64,000 bases of DNA from contig CCMQ01000009.1 in assembly GCA_000751835.1 (NCBI GenBank), positions 1 through 64,000 of the forward strand, written 5' to 3'. Made by a program: the position numbers and the translations under genes. Below, one piece after another: positions 37,598-47,968 of the stretch (position 1 is the stretch's first letter; the number at the start of each line of letters is the position of its first letter). The stretch comes from Necropsobacter rosorum (lineage in GTDB: Bacteria; Pseudomonadota; Gammaproteobacteria; Enterobacterales; Pasteurellaceae). The notes below the pieces were generated by a model that had not been told where the DNA came from, ran no database searches, and worked only from the letters and a program-made list of their open reading frames with translations.

Positions 37598-38296
37598 TTA
37601 ACAATCCTGCAGGCGTTTTTTCTGCCGTCCCTGGCGGTCGAAATTATCGTCCGCCAGCCAGCGTTCAAACCGGCATTTTTGTGCCGGCCATTCACGATCT
37701 AACAGAGAATACCAGGCGGTATCCCGGTTGCGCCCGCGATAAACCTGCGCCTGTCGGAAAATGCCTTCAAAAGTGAAGCCCAGACGTGTTGCGGCACGCC
37801 GGCTCGGGGCGTTGAGCGCGTCGCATTTCCATTCATAACGGCGATATTGCAGAACGTCAAAGACATAGCAAGCCAGAAGATACTGCGCTTCGGTTGCGGT
37901 TTTCGTGCGTTTAAGTTGATCCGAATAGATCACTGCGCCGACTTCAATAACGCGGTGAGTGCAATTAATCCGCATCAGGCTGAACGTCCCGACGGCTTGT
38001 TGTTCGGCAAGATCAATAATCGCAAACACATAAGGATCGGCAGAGGCGGCTCGGGTTTGCAAAGTGCGGTGAAAATCGGCTCTGTTTGCAAAAGGCCCGT
38101 AACCGGCGGGCAGATAAGTCCAGTTTTGCGGCGCACTGCTTTCGCCGTAAACAAGCCACAAGTCATCAGCATGTCGTTGGGCGTCGAGTTTTTCCAGTCG
38201 GCAGAACTTGCCTTGCAGGCATTGAACGGCAGGCATTTGCCCGGCAGAAAAGCCGGTGACCGGTTCGCCGACGGGTTGATTGAATGGGTTGTGCAT
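37598..38296 (-). CDS. GNAT family N-acetyltransferase
   Basis: 232 aa, RimJ/RimL-type acetyltransferase. Seen: FCRLEKLDAQRHADDLW, VGTFSLMRINCTHRVIEVG, and the acetyl-CoA region EAQYLLACYVFDVL with LNAPSRRAATRLGFTFEGIFRQ. Such enzymes acetylate protein N-termini or small molecules; substrate unknown. Convergent with the membrane-protein gene. Confidence 0.9.
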   Translation of the reverse strand: MHNPFNQPVGEPVTGFSAGQMPAVQCLQGKFCRLEKLDAQRHADDLWLVYGESSAPQNWTYLPAGYGPFANRADFHRTLQTRAASADPYVFAIIDLAEQQAVGTFSLMRINCTHRVIEVGAVIYSDQLKRTKTATEAQYLLACYVFDVLQYRRYEWKCDALNAPSRRAATRLGFTFEGIFRQAQVYRGRNRDTAWYSLLDREWPAQKCRFERWLADDNFDRQGRQKKRLQDC

Positions 38297-38482
38297 GGCT
38301 TTTCCTCTTTTTGGCGCGGTAGCGTGTTACATGGCGGATAAGCAAGCCGGGATAATGAGGCGGTTTGTGCTGACAACATTATAATTTGTAGAAATAGGCA
38401 AGAAATCCGGACGAATAATATAATCTTGTGGTGAGTTATACAATATAATCACCTTACTTTCAACGATAACGAAAAGGACGAT

Positions 38483-38917
38483 ATGATGAAAATTTTCTAT
38501 AAAACTTCAGCAACGGCAACCGGCGGACGGGACGGACATACCCGCGTGGACGACGGCTCAATCGGCTTCGACTTGGTGTCTTTCCAAAATGACAGCGGCA
38601 AACAAGGCACGAATCCGGAGCAGCTGTTTGCAATGGGCTATGCCGCCTGCTTTGACAGCGCAATGAACCTGGTCGCCGGTCAACTGGGGCTGCAACCAAC
38701 TCAGTCTTCCACCAGCGTGGCGGTGGGCATCGGGCAAAAAGCGGACGGCACATTCAGTCTGGATCTGGATATCAGCATCACGGTTGCAGGCTTAACTGAA
38801 GCACAAGCCCGCCAGCTAATTGAACGCAGCCATCAGGTTTGCCCGTATTCCAATGCGGTGCGCGGCAACGTGGTGGTACGTTTGCATGTAAACCTGATTC
38901 AGACTTTTGATTTATAA
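38483..38917 (+). CDS. ohr: Organic hydroperoxide resistance protein
   Basis: Thiol peroxidase of the Ohr/OsmC family, reducing organic hydroperoxides with lipoylated partners. 144 aa. Seen: catalytic C56 in GYAACFDSA and C120 in HQVCPYSNA, with R16 and E46 at the expected places. No OhrR regulator gene is adjacent. Confidence 0.95.
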   Translation: MMKIFYKTSATATGGRDGHTRVDDGSIGFDLVSFQNDSGKQGTNPEQLFAMGYAACFDSAMNLVAGQLGLQPTQSSTSVAVGIGQKADGTFSLDLDISITVAGLTEAQARQLIERSHQVCPYSNAVRGNVVVRLHVNLIQTFDL

Positions 38918-39128
38918 AAACGTTTTTGCTACGTCGTTAAATCACCGCTGCTATTAAAAGTGCGGGTGTTTTTTGAGCTGTTTTAAAGCAGATACTGTTT
39001 CCCAACGACAAATCATTTCGGCTTAATGTAAAAAGCAGTTTGCCTGTGACGTTGAGATACAGTATCTACAAGGACGCGAGTTAATTAATACGCCGACGCT
39101 GACGGGAGCTGACGACCTTTACATCCTC

Positions 39129-39788
39129 TTATTTCGCCGCCACGGTAAAGCGTTGGAATAAATGTGCTTTTTGCTCCGCATCGTCGGCTATCGCAATCGC
39201 TAAATCCGCCACGCTGATACCTGCCGGCGCATCGCCTGCCATCAGTAATTCTTCGCCGCCTAAACGATATTCGCCGCGGCGCTCTTCGCTGTAGCCGCCG
39301 GTTGCGCCAAGCAACGCCGGCGGGCTGATAAACGCCCAATTGACATCACGACGATCACGCAGATCATTGAGTAAATTGCGCGCAGCATTCGCCCCGTCAA
39401 AAATTGCTTGCGGGAAATCCGGTGTGTCGATCAATTGCAGATTCGGTGCCACATAAAGGCTACCCGCACCGCCGACAATTAACAAATATGCTACGTTTGC
39501 CGCTTTGGCCGCCGCGATAATGGCATTGGAACCGCGGGTAAAATCCGCCCCGATATTCGGGTTTGTCCAGCCGGCGTTGAAGGCGCTCACCACCGTATCA
39601 AACCCTTGCAGTTTTGCGGCGAAATCCACCGCCTCCACATCGGCCGTCACCGCCTTGACATTATCTAATTTCGCTACTTTGTCGCTATTGCGGGCGAAAG
39701 CGGTAACCTTATGTCCGCGACTTGCCAATTCCGCCACCACGGCACTCCCCACATAACCTGTTGCACCAATCACTGCGATATTTTTCAT
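39129..39788 (-). CDS. NAD(P)-binding oxidoreductase, atypical SDR
   Basis: 219 aa. Seen: Rossmann motif VIGATGYVGSAV at the N-terminus, TAFARNSDKV, and FISPPALLGATGGY, as in the YwnB/NmrA-like group lacking the classical YxxxK site. Substrate unknown. Divergent from the LysR gene, which may control it. Confidence 0.85.
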   Translation of the reverse strand: MKNIAVIGATGYVGSAVVAELASRGHKVTAFARNSDKVAKLDNVKAVTADVEAVDFAAKLQGFDTVVSAFNAGWTNPNIGADFTRGSNAIIAAAKAANVAYLLIVGGAGSLYVAPNLQLIDTPDFPQAIFDGANAARNLLNDLRDRRDVNWAFISPPALLGATGGYSEERRGEYRLGGEELLMAGDAPAGISVADLAIAIADDAEQKAHLFQRFTVAAK

Positions 39789-39928
39789 GTTGTCATTCCT
39801 TCCGTTAAGTTGATGAATGTTTCAGCATTATTGCTGTCGATGTAGGCATTATACGGAAATAAAAAAAGGGAAAAAGCGCGATTTTAGAATATAATTGTTT
39901 CGTATTTAGAAATAATAAGGGAGTGAAC

Positions 39929-40819
39929 ATGGATAAACTTACTGCGATCAAGGTTTTTTTGCAGGTTGCGGAAACGGGCAGCTTCACTGCTACGGCGGAG
40001 GCGTTGGATATTTCCAAACCGATGATTAGCCGTTATGTCTCGTTAATGGAAGAATGGTTGAACAGCCGTTTGTTTCAGCGCTCTACGCGTAAGGTGTCGC
40101 TGACTGAAGCGGGCGAGCAAGCGGTGGTGTTTTGTCGCAACATCGCTGAAAGCATTGCGGAAATGGAGCAGGAAATGGCGGCGCGTCAAGGTGATTTGCG
40201 CGGCACGATTCGCCTTGCCGGCAATTCCTCTTTCGGTAGTTTGCAGCTTGTGCCTGCGATTAACGATTTTCTCGCCGACTATCCTCATTTGCATATTCAG
40301 CTGGATTTAAGCGACAGAATCAGCGATTTGATCGCCGAACGTTTCGATTTAGCCGTGCGTATTACCAACCAGCCCGATCCGAATTTAATTGCCCGCAAAC
40401 TTGCCGATTGCCATTCGCTGCTTGTCGCCACCCCCGATTATTTGGCTACCTTCGGCGTGCCGGCGCACCCTGACGATTTGCGACGGCATCGCTATCTCGC
40501 TCATTCTCATGTCAATCGCCGAACATGGCATTTTCGCCGACATGAAACGGAAATCGTGTTGGAACTTACCAGTCAATTTACCACCAACGACGCGAATGCC
40601 CTGCTCGGCAGCGTGCTCAACCACAACGGCATTGCAATGTTGCCGCGCTATATGATTGGAGATTATGTAACGCGCGGGCAACTTCAAGCGGTGCTGACCG
40701 ATTGGCAGCTACCCGAATTTCAGATTTTTTTAATGTACGCCAGCCGCCATAAGCAACCGCTCGCCGTGAAAAAGTTGATTTCGTTTTTGCTGGAGCGATT
40801 TGTGGGCGCGGATTGGTGA
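39929..40819 (+). CDS. LysR-family transcriptional regulator
   Basis: 296 aa from ATG 39929; AAGGGAG fits this start better than the GTG at 39923. Seen: N-terminal winged HTH (about 1-60, AIKVFLQVAETGSFTATAEAL), then a substrate-binding domain with LRGTIRLAGNSSFG and DLAVRI. The divergent oxidoreductase gene is the likely target. Confidence 0.93.
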   Translation: MDKLTAIKVFLQVAETGSFTATAEALDISKPMISRYVSLMEEWLNSRLFQRSTRKVSLTEAGEQAVVFCRNIAESIAEMEQEMAARQGDLRGTIRLAGNSSFGSLQLVPAINDFLADYPHLHIQLDLSDRISDLIAERFDLAVRITNQPDPNLIARKLADCHSLLVATPDYLATFGVPAHPDDLRRHRYLAHSHVNRRTWHFRRHETEIVLELTSQFTTNDANALLGSVLNHNGIAMLPRYMIGDYVTRGQLQAVLTDWQLPEFQIFLMYASRHKQPLAVKKLISFLLERFVGADW

Positions 40820-40991
40820 TTTTGTGTATTTTCAGACGGTAAGTATGCCTGCCCCCGTTTTCGCCGACTTTCGGCTTTTTATCTGGCGATAACGTTGATA
40901 GGCGTGGTGGGTGATCGCTCGGCTGTGATCGTGTATGATGACGGAAAGTTAAAACAGACGTTTGAACATCATTCACCGGAGGAACGCGACA

Positions 40992-41849
40992 ATGAACATT
41001 GCTATTACGGGGTCAAGCGGACATATCGGCGGGCGTGTTGCCCGACTGCTGAGCGAGCAGGGATTGCCTTTGATTCTGCCGCTGCGCAACCCGGCAAAAA
41101 TGCCGGCATTGCCCAATGCACAGGCCAGATTATTCAGCTATGCTGACGCGGCGCTGGCTCAACAGGCGCTGCATGATATTGATGTGTTGTTTATGGTTTC
41201 GGCGGCGGAAAGCCCTGATCGGGAGCAGGAACATTTGACGCTGGTTCGGGCGGCTGAGCAAGCGGGTGTTCGCCATATCGTGTATTTGTCCTTTGCCAAT
41301 GCGGCGGCGGACAGCACCTTTACTCTGGCACGCACGCATTTTGTGACCGAGCAGGCGATTAAGCACACGGCAATGCAATATACGTTTATGCGTGATAATT
41401 TCTACAGTGAAATGATGGCCGGCATCGCCGATGAGCAGGGCGTGATCGCAGGGCCGGCGGCAAACGGACAGGTGGCATGCGTAGCGCAGCAGGATGTGGC
41501 TGAGGCGGTGGCAAATGTGCTGCTGGATATTGTTCGGCACGGCACGCAACACCAAAACCGCACCTACACGCTGACCGGCGGTCAGGCACTGACGTTGACG
41601 CAAATTGCTGATATTTTAACTCACGTAACCGGAAAGCCGTATTATTACCGGTCGCAAACCGTAGAACAGGCCTTTGCCAGCCGTAAAGCCCATTATCCCG
41701 ACACACCGGATTGGCAAATCGAAGCCTGGGTGTCCACTTATACGGCCATTGCATTGGGAGAACTGGCGGCGGTGTCCGAAGACTTGCCGACCCTGCTGGG
41801 ACGGTCGCCCCGTTCGTTTGAACAGGTTGTGCGTGAAATGTACGGATAA
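40992..41849 (+). CDS. NmrA-like NAD(P)-binding protein
   Basis: 285 aa from ATG 40992 with GGAGGA upstream. Seen: ITGSSGHIGGRVARLL, DIDVLFMVSAAES, RHIVYLSFANA, FMRDNFYSEMM, and a C-terminal SFEQVVREM. Related to the QorB/NmrA group of quinone reductases or redox sensors. Function not fixed. Confidence 0.87.
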   Translation: MNIAITGSSGHIGGRVARLLSEQGLPLILPLRNPAKMPALPNAQARLFSYADAALAQQALHDIDVLFMVSAAESPDREQEHLTLVRAAEQAGVRHIVYLSFANAAADSTFTLARTHFVTEQAIKHTAMQYTFMRDNFYSEMMAGIADEQGVIAGPAANGQVACVAQQDVAEAVANVLLDIVRHGTQHQNRTYTLTGGQALTLTQIADILTHVTGKPYYYRSQTVEQAFASRKAHYPDTPDWQIEAWVSTYTAIALGELAAVSEDLPTLLGRSPRSFEQVVREMYG

Positions 41850-42104
41850 GCCGGCGGCGGTACGTTGTGGTAATGAGGCCGGCTTTTCGCTCCGATGCGC
41901 CGGACTATGGCGGCGGAAAATAAAAACTGGCGTAAATCCGACCGCACTTTATACCGCCCGCCGCGCGAGGTTTACGCCGCTGAGCCGAAAAGCCGGGCGA
42001 TTTTTCGTTAAACCGGCGGTGGGCGGGCGCTGTGCTTGCCTGCTTAGAATCGTAAACCCTTAATGCGGGCGAAGCCGCATCCGCGCCTGTCGCGTTGTCG
42101 TGCG

Positions 42105-42596
42105 TTAATCTCTGAAATTGTTAAACTGAAACGGCTGTCCCAGTTCGGCATTTTTAACCAGTTGAATCACCGATTGTAAATCGTCACGGGATTTGCCCGT
42201 CACCCGGATTTGGTCGCCTTGGATCTGGGTCTGCACTTTGAGCTTCGCCTCTTTGATAAGTTTGGTGATTTTTTTCGCCATGTCGCTCTCAATGCCTTGT
42301 TTCAGCTTGACGGTTTTGCTGTAGGTTTTACCGCTGTGTTCGTATTCCGCCGCAATATCCAGCGAGGCGGAATCAATACCGCGTTTAATGCAGGCATTGC
42401 GCAAAATGTCAATCAGCTGTTCCACCTGAAAATCCGATTCGCTGGCAACGCTGATGGTTTCATTTTTTTCGTTCAGCTCAATGGATGAGGCAACATTGCG
42501 GAAATCCCAGCGGTTGGCGAGATCGCGGTTCGCGTTTTCAACGGCATTGCGCACTTCGTGCAGCGTAATTTCGGAAACAATATCAAAAGACGGCAT
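42105..42596 (-). CDS. yajQ: YajQ family nucleotide-binding protein
   Basis: 163 aa from ATG 42596, with TAGGAGG upstream. Seen: [10 protein letters not shown] start, [13 protein letters not shown], and C-terminal [16 protein letters not shown]. Family members bind nucleotides, including c-di-GMP in some species. Lies 8 bp after serB on the same strand. Confidence 0.95.
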   Translation of the reverse strand: MPSFDIVSEITLHEVRNAVENANRDLANRWDFRNVASSIELNEKNETISVASESDFQVEQLIDILRNACIKRGIDSASLDIAAEYEHSGKTYSKTVKLKQGIESDMAKKITKLIKEAKLKVQTQIQGDQIRVTGKSRDDLQSVIQLVKNAELGQPFQFNNFRD

Positions 42597-42604
42597 AAAT
42601 CCTC

Positions 42605-43558
42605 CTATTTTTGCGTTATTCTGTCGTTCGCACTCAAAATACATAAAAGTGCGCTGAGATCGGCGAAGTTTACCACAATCTGCGCCTGTTGTTGTACTTT
42701 CGGTTTGGCGTGGAACGCCACCCCCAGATCCGCCTGCGCCATCATCGCCAGATCATTGGCGCCGTCACCGATGGCGACCGTATTTTCCGGTGCAATTTGC
42801 CACTGTTGCGCCAGTTGCGTCAGTGTCCGCGCTTTATATTGCGCATCGACCACATCGCCTTGCACCTTGCCGGTCAGGATACCGTCGATAATTTCAAATT
42901 GATTGGAAACGGCATAATCCAGCTTGAGTAAGGCTTTTAAGTGATCGGCGAAATAGGTGAATCCGCCGGAAGCGATAGCGACTTTCCAGTGATGCTGCTG
43001 TAGCTGCGCCACGGTTTCTTGTAAGCCGGGCATCAGCGGCAGGTGTTGCCGCACCCGTTGTAAAATGTTTTCCGGCGCACCTTGTAGGGTGGATACGCGG
43101 CGGCGCAGACTTTGTTCGAAATCCAGCTCACCGCGCATGGCTCGCTCGGTAATATCCGCCACCAGCTCGCCGGTGCCGGCCAGTTTGGCGATTTCATCGA
43201 TACATTCGATGCGGATGGCGGTGGAATCCATATCCATAACCAATAAGCCGGGCCGGTGTAAACGGGCATTAAAATTCAGGCGGGCGAGATCCAGCGTCAG
43301 CTGATGGGCGTAGTCCGTCCATGCTGCCTGCCATTCGCCCTGTAGTAACACGACGGTATTGCGGAGTACGTTCCAGCAATCCAAACAGTGAAAATTTTCA
43401 CCGCACTTTGCCTGAAACTGCTGTAATTTGCCCAAATTGAGGTCGGTGCCGTAAAGGATAAATCGGTGATTCCCCGCTGAGGCGGGCGCGTCGTGTAAAA
43501 GTGCGGTCGGAAAGCGGGGATAATTTTGCCTGATCGCGGCGAGATTTTGTGTTTGCAT
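42605..43558 (-). CDS. serB: Phosphoserine phosphatase
   Basis: Last step of serine synthesis. 317 aa HAD enzyme. Seen: catalytic D109 and D111 in [26 protein letters not shown], the SGGFTYFA motif and GDGANDLAM metal site. Divergent from ytjB, as in E. coli. Confidence 0.96.
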   Translation of the reverse strand: MQTQNLAAIRQNYPRFPTALLHDAPASAGNHRFILYGTDLNLGKLQQFQAKCGENFHCLDCWNVLRNTVVLLQGEWQAAWTDYAHQLTLDLARLNFNARLHRPGLLVMDMDSTAIRIECIDEIAKLAGTGELVADITERAMRGELDFEQSLRRRVSTLQGAPENILQRVRQHLPLMPGLQETVAQLQQHHWKVAIASGGFTYFADHLKALLKLDYAVSNQFEIIDGILTGKVQGDVVDAQYKARTLTQLAQQWQIAPENTVAIGDGANDLAMMAQADLGVAFHAKPKVQQQAQIVVNFADLSALLCILSANDRITQK

Positions 43559-43625
43559 AAAAAATCCTGTAAATTAGCAGCGTTGCCGTATTCTAGCGTA
43601 TTTACTGATCCTTGGGGAAGATAAC

Positions 43626-44303
43626 TTGCATATCATCAAAGAAAAAGTGGTGAAAACCGGTATGATTATTACGATTATCGCGTTCTGTGCGGCGGCGATG
43701 GCGGTGATTTTATTCGGTGTCAATCAGTTTAAAATCGGTTCGCAGTTAGCCAGTATCAATCAAGTGGCGAATCTGTCGCATTTGCTGGTGCGTCAGCAGG
43801 CGAACCTGTTTTCCATGCTGCTGGTCAATAATGCGAAGCCCGAGCGGCTGACGGAAAATCTGGATAATTTTACTAAAGAAGCCTTTGTACTGGACGCCTC
43901 GATTTACGCCAGCGACGGAAAATTGCTGGCACAAAGCAGTAATGCGTCGGGTTTGCGCAGTCAGCTTGGTCTGGGCGAAACGGAACCGAAAGCGATCAAC
44001 ACGCAGCAAATCGTGGAGCCGATTTATTCTCCGAACGGCATTGAGGGGTTTTTGCGGATTACGTTCGATATGAAATACGGGCAGACGACCCAAAACAAAA
44101 TCAATCAGATTTTTCATCAGCTGTACGGCGAACTTATTATCGTGTTTCTGGCGGGGATTTTGGCCGCCAGCTCAGTGCATTATTTTTTAAGCCATTACCG
44201 GCGCGCGCACCGTCGGGCGCAGGAGATTAAGCCGGCAATCGGCCGGCAGAAAATTCATACTACGCTGAATTATCATCGCCGCCGTAAACGGTTTGTCAAA
44301 TAA
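43626..44303 (+). CDS. ytjB: Membrane protein YtjB/Smp
   Basis: 225 aa, uncharacterised family next to serB. Starts with TTG 43626 (GGGGAAG upstream). Seen: N-terminal membrane helix (about 13-33), periplasmic segment with VLDASIYASDGKLLAQS and QQIVEPIYSPNG, second helix (about 172-190) and a basic tail. Confidence 0.85.
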   Translation: MHIIKEKVVKTGMIITIIAFCAAAMAVILFGVNQFKIGSQLASINQVANLSHLLVRQQANLFSMLLVNNAKPERLTENLDNFTKEAFVLDASIYASDGKLLAQSSNASGLRSQLGLGETEPKAINTQQIVEPIYSPNGIEGFLRITFDMKYGQTTQNKINQIFHQLYGELIIVFLAGILAASSVHYFLSHYRRAHRRAQEIKPAIGRQKIHTTLNYHRRRKRFVK

Positions 44304-44312
44304 GTCGGCGAT

Positions 44313-44339
44313 AATCGCGCGGCTTGTGATCGCGCGATT
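44313..44339. terminator. Hairpin between convergent ytjB and dhaM
   Basis: AATCGCGCG, 9-nt loop, CGCGCGATT. A perfect 9-bp stem with only a short T-stretch on the right. Confidence 0.7.
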
Positions 44340-44356
44340 TGTTGCCGATCTGTCGG

Positions 44357-45739
44357 TTAAATCTCAATATAGCCTTTCTGCCAGTTGACCTTCAGCGATT
44401 GTCCCGGCTGAATGTCGCGCAATTTTTCACCGAAACCCAGTGCGATCGGAATGTGCAGCGCGTTGGCAAGCAACGTGGTATGGGAGCAGGCCGAGCCTTG
44501 CGCCAGGCAAATGCCGCCGAACGGAGCGGCGCAGAGCTGTGCCAGTGCGGAGGGATAGAGCTCGTCCGCGCATAAAATGTCATCTTCGTGCACAACCGGC
44601 AACGGTGGTGCGATTCCTCGCAGATTGGTGGAAAAGCGATCGCGCAGATCGCGAATATCCAGTTCTCTGGCGCGTAAATAAGGATCGTCAACCTGATGAT
44701 ACTGCTCGGCAACCTGATCGAAAACCGCCCGGCAGGCGGCATCAAGATCCTGCTGTGCCGGCAAGGCGAGTAGCGTTTCGCTCACTTCTTCCAGCAACAG
44801 CTGATGCGCCGAAAACAGCGGACGGAAAGTCGGCGGCAATGCAGGCAATGCCGTCAGCGCGGCAAGCTGTTCGCGCGTGGCGGCCAGCGCCTGCTCTACA
44901 CTATGGCGCAGGTCTCCCTGTTCGGCAGGCAAAACTTGCTGAAAACAGACCGCACTTCCCACGCTTTCTGCGGCGACGGCAATGCCTTGCAAGCGGGTTT
45001 GGGGAGGCGTTGTGGCGTCAGGCGCATCACCGAAGTCTTGCTCCGCCAGCGTTTGCAGCGCGGCAAGCGCTGGCGCCGCCTCCTCTCCTTCGGCATAGAA
45101 GCTCACCGGCTGGCCCTGTCGGATTTGCAGCTGAATCAACTGATTATAACTTTTCGCATCGGCGAACTGACCGTCATGTCGAATCCAGACCCGGGCATGA
45201 AAAGGCGATAGGGTTTCGATGATTTTCGCCGCCGGGCGGGCGTGAATGCCGTGCCGGTTACGCACGACGATGTCTATCTGCGGCGCGTCGCAAGGAGGCA
45301 AATCCGGCGTTTGAGACTGAACGGCTTGCTGTTCGCCGCCGAGCTGGGATTGTTTGCCGTGCAGGGCGTTTTCCGCCTCTTGCATCACGCGGTTCAGATC
45401 GGCGCCGGCCGAGGCGGACACCACCGCCGCCAACGTGCCTTCCACCAATGGTGCGGCACATAGTCTGACATTGTCCGCCATGGCGGGATCGATAAGTTCC
45501 AGCGCGGTTTCCGCACTGAGAAGGGCGCTGCCTAAATCCATCAGAATCAGCACGCCGTCGGGGCTATATACCTGCTCAATGGCGTGCATAATGCGTACCG
45601 CATCGGTACCGATGGCATTTTCCGGCTCCGCCATGCCCGCCGCCAGCGCAATGCGGCAGCCATGGTTCATTTGTTCCGCCAGCTGCGCAATGCCGCACGC
45701 CAAGGTATAGGAATGGGAAACCAGCACCAGATTAACCAT
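44357..45739 (-). CDS. dhaM: DhaM, phosphotransfer subunit of PTS-dependent dihydroxyacetone kinase
   Basis: Transfers phosphate from the PTS to ADP bound in DhaL. 460 aa from ATG 45739. Seen: EIIA-Man-like domain with H9 (LVSHSYTLA), HPr-like domain with H166 (NRHGIHARPAA), and an enzyme I N-terminal-like domain with H420 (GSACSHTTLLA). This three-domain form is as in E. coli. Overlaps dhaL by 8 bp. Confidence 0.95.
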   Translation of the reverse strand: MVNLVLVSHSYTLACGIAQLAEQMNHGCRIALAAGMAEPENAIGTDAVRIMHAIEQVYSPDGVLILMDLGSALLSAETALELIDPAMADNVRLCAAPLVEGTLAAVVSASAGADLNRVMQEAENALHGKQSQLGGEQQAVQSQTPDLPPCDAPQIDIVVRNRHGIHARPAAKIIETLSPFHARVWIRHDGQFADAKSYNQLIQLQIRQGQPVSFYAEGEEAAPALAALQTLAEQDFGDAPDATTPPQTRLQGIAVAAESVGSAVCFQQVLPAEQGDLRHSVEQALAATREQLAALTALPALPPTFRPLFSAHQLLLEEVSETLLALPAQQDLDAACRAVFDQVAEQYHQVDDPYLRARELDIRDLRDRFSTNLRGIAPPLPVVHEDDILCADELYPSALAQLCAAPFGGICLAQGSACSHTTLLANALHIPIALGFGEKLRDIQPGQSLKVNWQKGYIEI

Positions 45740-46340
45740 GGATAACCTCGTGCAATGCTTCAATCATCAGGGCGGCGGAGGTTGCGCCGGGATCCTGATG
45801 GCCGATACTGCGTTCGCCCAGATAGCTGGCGCGGCCTTTTTTCGCCTGTAAGGCAATGGTGCTTTCAAGCTGGCGCTGCGCTACGGCAACCGCCTGCGCG
45901 AGATCCTGATCAGCGCTCAGCTGAGCGGCGACAGGCAGCCAGACATCGCACATGGTTTTATCGCCGATTGCCGCTTTGCCGCGCGCCACAATGCCGTTCA
46001 CACCGTCCTGTAACGCTTGGCTGAACTCCGTGAAGGTCAGGGATTGCTTCCCGGCGGTTGATTGCGCCATTTTCATAAACAACGCGCCGAACAGCGGGCC
46101 GCTTGCTCCGCCGACGCTGGAAAGCAATGTCATGCCGGTGGTTTTCATGATCGTGCCGATATCTTTATCCGCTGCCTCCGGCAGTTTTTCCATTACTTTG
46201 GTAAAACCGCGCTGCATATTTAATCCGTGATCGCCGTCGCCGATGGCGGTGTCCAGCTCGGTCAGCCATTGCTGGTGTTGTTTAAATTTCGCCGCGCAGG
46301 CGGCAATCCATTGCATAATCTGAGATTTTGTTATCTCCAT
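45732..46340 (-). CDS. dhaL: Dihydroxyacetone kinase ADP-binding subunit DhaL
   Basis: 202 aa from ATG 46340. Seen: ADP/Mg site D30, D35, D37 in LDTAIGDGDHGLN, SVGGASGPLFG and the final GHQDPGA(T/S)SAA motif. Catalyses phosphoryl transfer to dihydroxyacetone held by DhaK. Confidence 0.96.
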   Translation of the reverse strand: MEITKSQIMQWIAACAAKFKQHQQWLTELDTAIGDGDHGLNMQRGFTKVMEKLPEAADKDIGTIMKTTGMTLLSSVGGASGPLFGALFMKMAQSTAGKQSLTFTEFSQALQDGVNGIVARGKAAIGDKTMCDVWLPVAAQLSADQDLAQAVAVAQRQLESTIALQAKKGRASYLGERSIGHQDPGATSAALMIEALHEVIHG

Positions 46341-46419
46341 GGTTATCACCTTGATTTTTAAATAGAAAAACGTAAGAAAATCACACCGCACTTTGAGGCG
46401 TCTACTTGCGTGCCATGGC

Positions 46420-47484
46420 TTATCCGCGCCATGCCGGCGTACTGACCGGAGCGTCAAACAGCGCCAAGTCCTCATCATCGACTTTCAGCAGGGTAATGGA
46501 TACGCCCTGCATATCCAGCGAGGTGCAGTATGAGCCCACCAGCGCCCGTTCGATCCGCAGACCGAAATCGCAACAGTTTTTGTGCAGCCGGGCAAATACG
46601 CCGTACAGTTCGGAAAGCGGTACGCTGCCCAGATTGTTGACCAGTGCGATGACCCGATCGCCCTTTTGCAGCGCCTGTTTATGCTGAATGTGCTCCTGCC
46701 AGTCGCCCTGTGTGCGATCCCAAACCCGGATCGGGCGCTGATAATCGCCGTTTTCGATCAGCGTAGCGAACATGCTATCCACCGTCTCATTCAGACCGTT
46801 GAACGGGCGGCGGGCAATGCCGGGTTCGCCGTGAATACCGACACCGAATTCCATTTCGTTTTCCGCCAGCGTAAAGGACGGTTTGCCCGCGGCGGGAACC
46901 GTACAGGCGCCCAGCGCAATGCCGATGGAATGACCGTGATTGTTCAGTTTATGCCCCAGACGCACCAGCTGATCCAAATCCTGCCCGCGTGTTGCCGCGG
47001 CGCCGAGTATTTTTTCGATCAGCACCGTATTGGCGACACCGCGCCGGCCGGCGGTATAAAGGCTGTCTTTGACCGCCACATCGTCATCCACCAGCACTGC
47101 CGCCACTTGTTTGCCTTCCGCGTGCAGCAGTTCCACCGCCGTTTCGAAATTCAGCACATCGCCGGTGTAGTTTTTGATGATCATCAGCACGCCCGCGCCG
47201 CCGTCCGCCGCCAGTCCGCAGGCATACATCTGATCCGGTGTCGGTGAGGTAAAGATCGCGCCGGGACAAGCGCCGTCCAGCATGCCTGCGCCGACGAAAC
47301 CGGCGTGCATCGGCTCGTGTCCGCTGCCGCCGCCGGAAATCAGCGCCACTTTATCGGCTGTCGGCGCGGTCTGTCGGATAACATAGACCGGCTCTTGGTT
47401 TATTTTCAGTTCAGGATGCGCCAGTGCCAGCCCCTGCAATTGTTCTTCTAGCACCTGTTCCGCTTGATTGATTAATTTTTTCAT
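46420..47484 (-). CDS. dhaK: Dihydroxyacetone kinase substrate-binding subunit DhaK
   Basis: 354 aa from ATG 47484, AAGGAG upstream. Seen: GGGSGHEPMHAGFVG and covalent-binding H218 in GIHGEPGIARRPF. Binds dihydroxyacetone as a hemiaminal. First gene of dhaKLM. No dhaR activator or glycerol dehydrogenase lies next to it here. Confidence 0.97.
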   Translation of the reverse strand: MKKLINQAEQVLEEQLQGLALAHPELKINQEPVYVIRQTAPTADKVALISGGGSGHEPMHAGFVGAGMLDGACPGAIFTSPTPDQMYACGLAADGGAGVLMIIKNYTGDVLNFETAVELLHAEGKQVAAVLVDDDVAVKDSLYTAGRRGVANTVLIEKILGAAATRGQDLDQLVRLGHKLNNHGHSIGIALGACTVPAAGKPSFTLAENEMEFGVGIHGEPGIARRPFNGLNETVDSMFATLIENGDYQRPIRVWDRTQGDWQEHIQHKQALQKGDRVIALVNNLGSVPLSELYGVFARLHKNCCDFGLRIERALVGSYCTSLDMQGVSITLLKVDDEDLALFDAPVSTPAWRG

Positions 47485-47645
47485 CGCCACTCCTTGTGTG
47501 ATAAGTGATCCGTAAATACTAAGAAAACGCGCAAACAATAACAAAAAACCGTGTTTTATTCTGGGATCTTGCTCACGGATTTGATATTTAAGCGAAAAGG
47601 AACATAAATTTGATTGAAAACAATCACGAAAAGGAGGCAAAGGGA

Positions 47646-47679
47646 AAATAAAAAACCGCCCTTTATTGCAGGCGGTTTT
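47646..47679 (-). terminator. Terminator of rpsT
   Basis: On the minus strand AAAACCGCC, loop, GGCGGTTTTTTATTTT, 26 bp past the rpsT stop. Confidence 0.9.
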
Positions 47680-47704
47680 CTGTTAAATCGGATTTAAAAA
47701 ACGA

Positions 47705-47968
47705 TTACGCTAATTTTTTGATCTGTGCAGATAATTTGGATTTGTGGTTAGCCGCTTTGTTAGCGTGAATTAAACCTTTAGACGCCATGCGATCCACAAC
47801 TTTCTGCATTGCAACGAATGCGGTTTCTGCGGTTGCTTTTTCGCCTGCTGCGATTGCGGCGTAAACTTTTTTAATGTAAGTACGCATCATTGAGCGCTGA
47901 CTTGCATTGTGTTGACGGCGTTTTTCTGACTGAACCGCACGTTTTTTAGCTGACTTGATATTAGCCAA
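47705..47968 (-). CDS. rpsT: 30S ribosomal protein S20
   Basis: 87 aa, matching E. coli. Start is TTG 47968 (AGGAG upstream), as the UUG start known for E. coli rpsT; S20 limits its own translation in E. coli. Seen: [20 protein letters not shown]. The 279-bp gap to murJ holds a GCCCAC/GTGGGC hairpin at 48136-48156. Confidence 0.95.
   Translation of the reverse strand: MANIKSAKKRAVQSEKRRQHNASQRSMMRTYIKKVYAAIAAGEKATAETAFVAMQKVVDRMASKGLIHANKAANHKSKLSAQIKKLA

Noticed and set aside
38918-39128. Hidden small gene between ohr and the oxidoreductase
   Set aside because: No frame with a ribosome site; only an imperfect uptake signal is present.
44440-45222. 260-aa rightward open frame over dhaM
   Set aside because: Shadow frame of dhaM, Arg/Pro/Ala-rich and without a family pattern.
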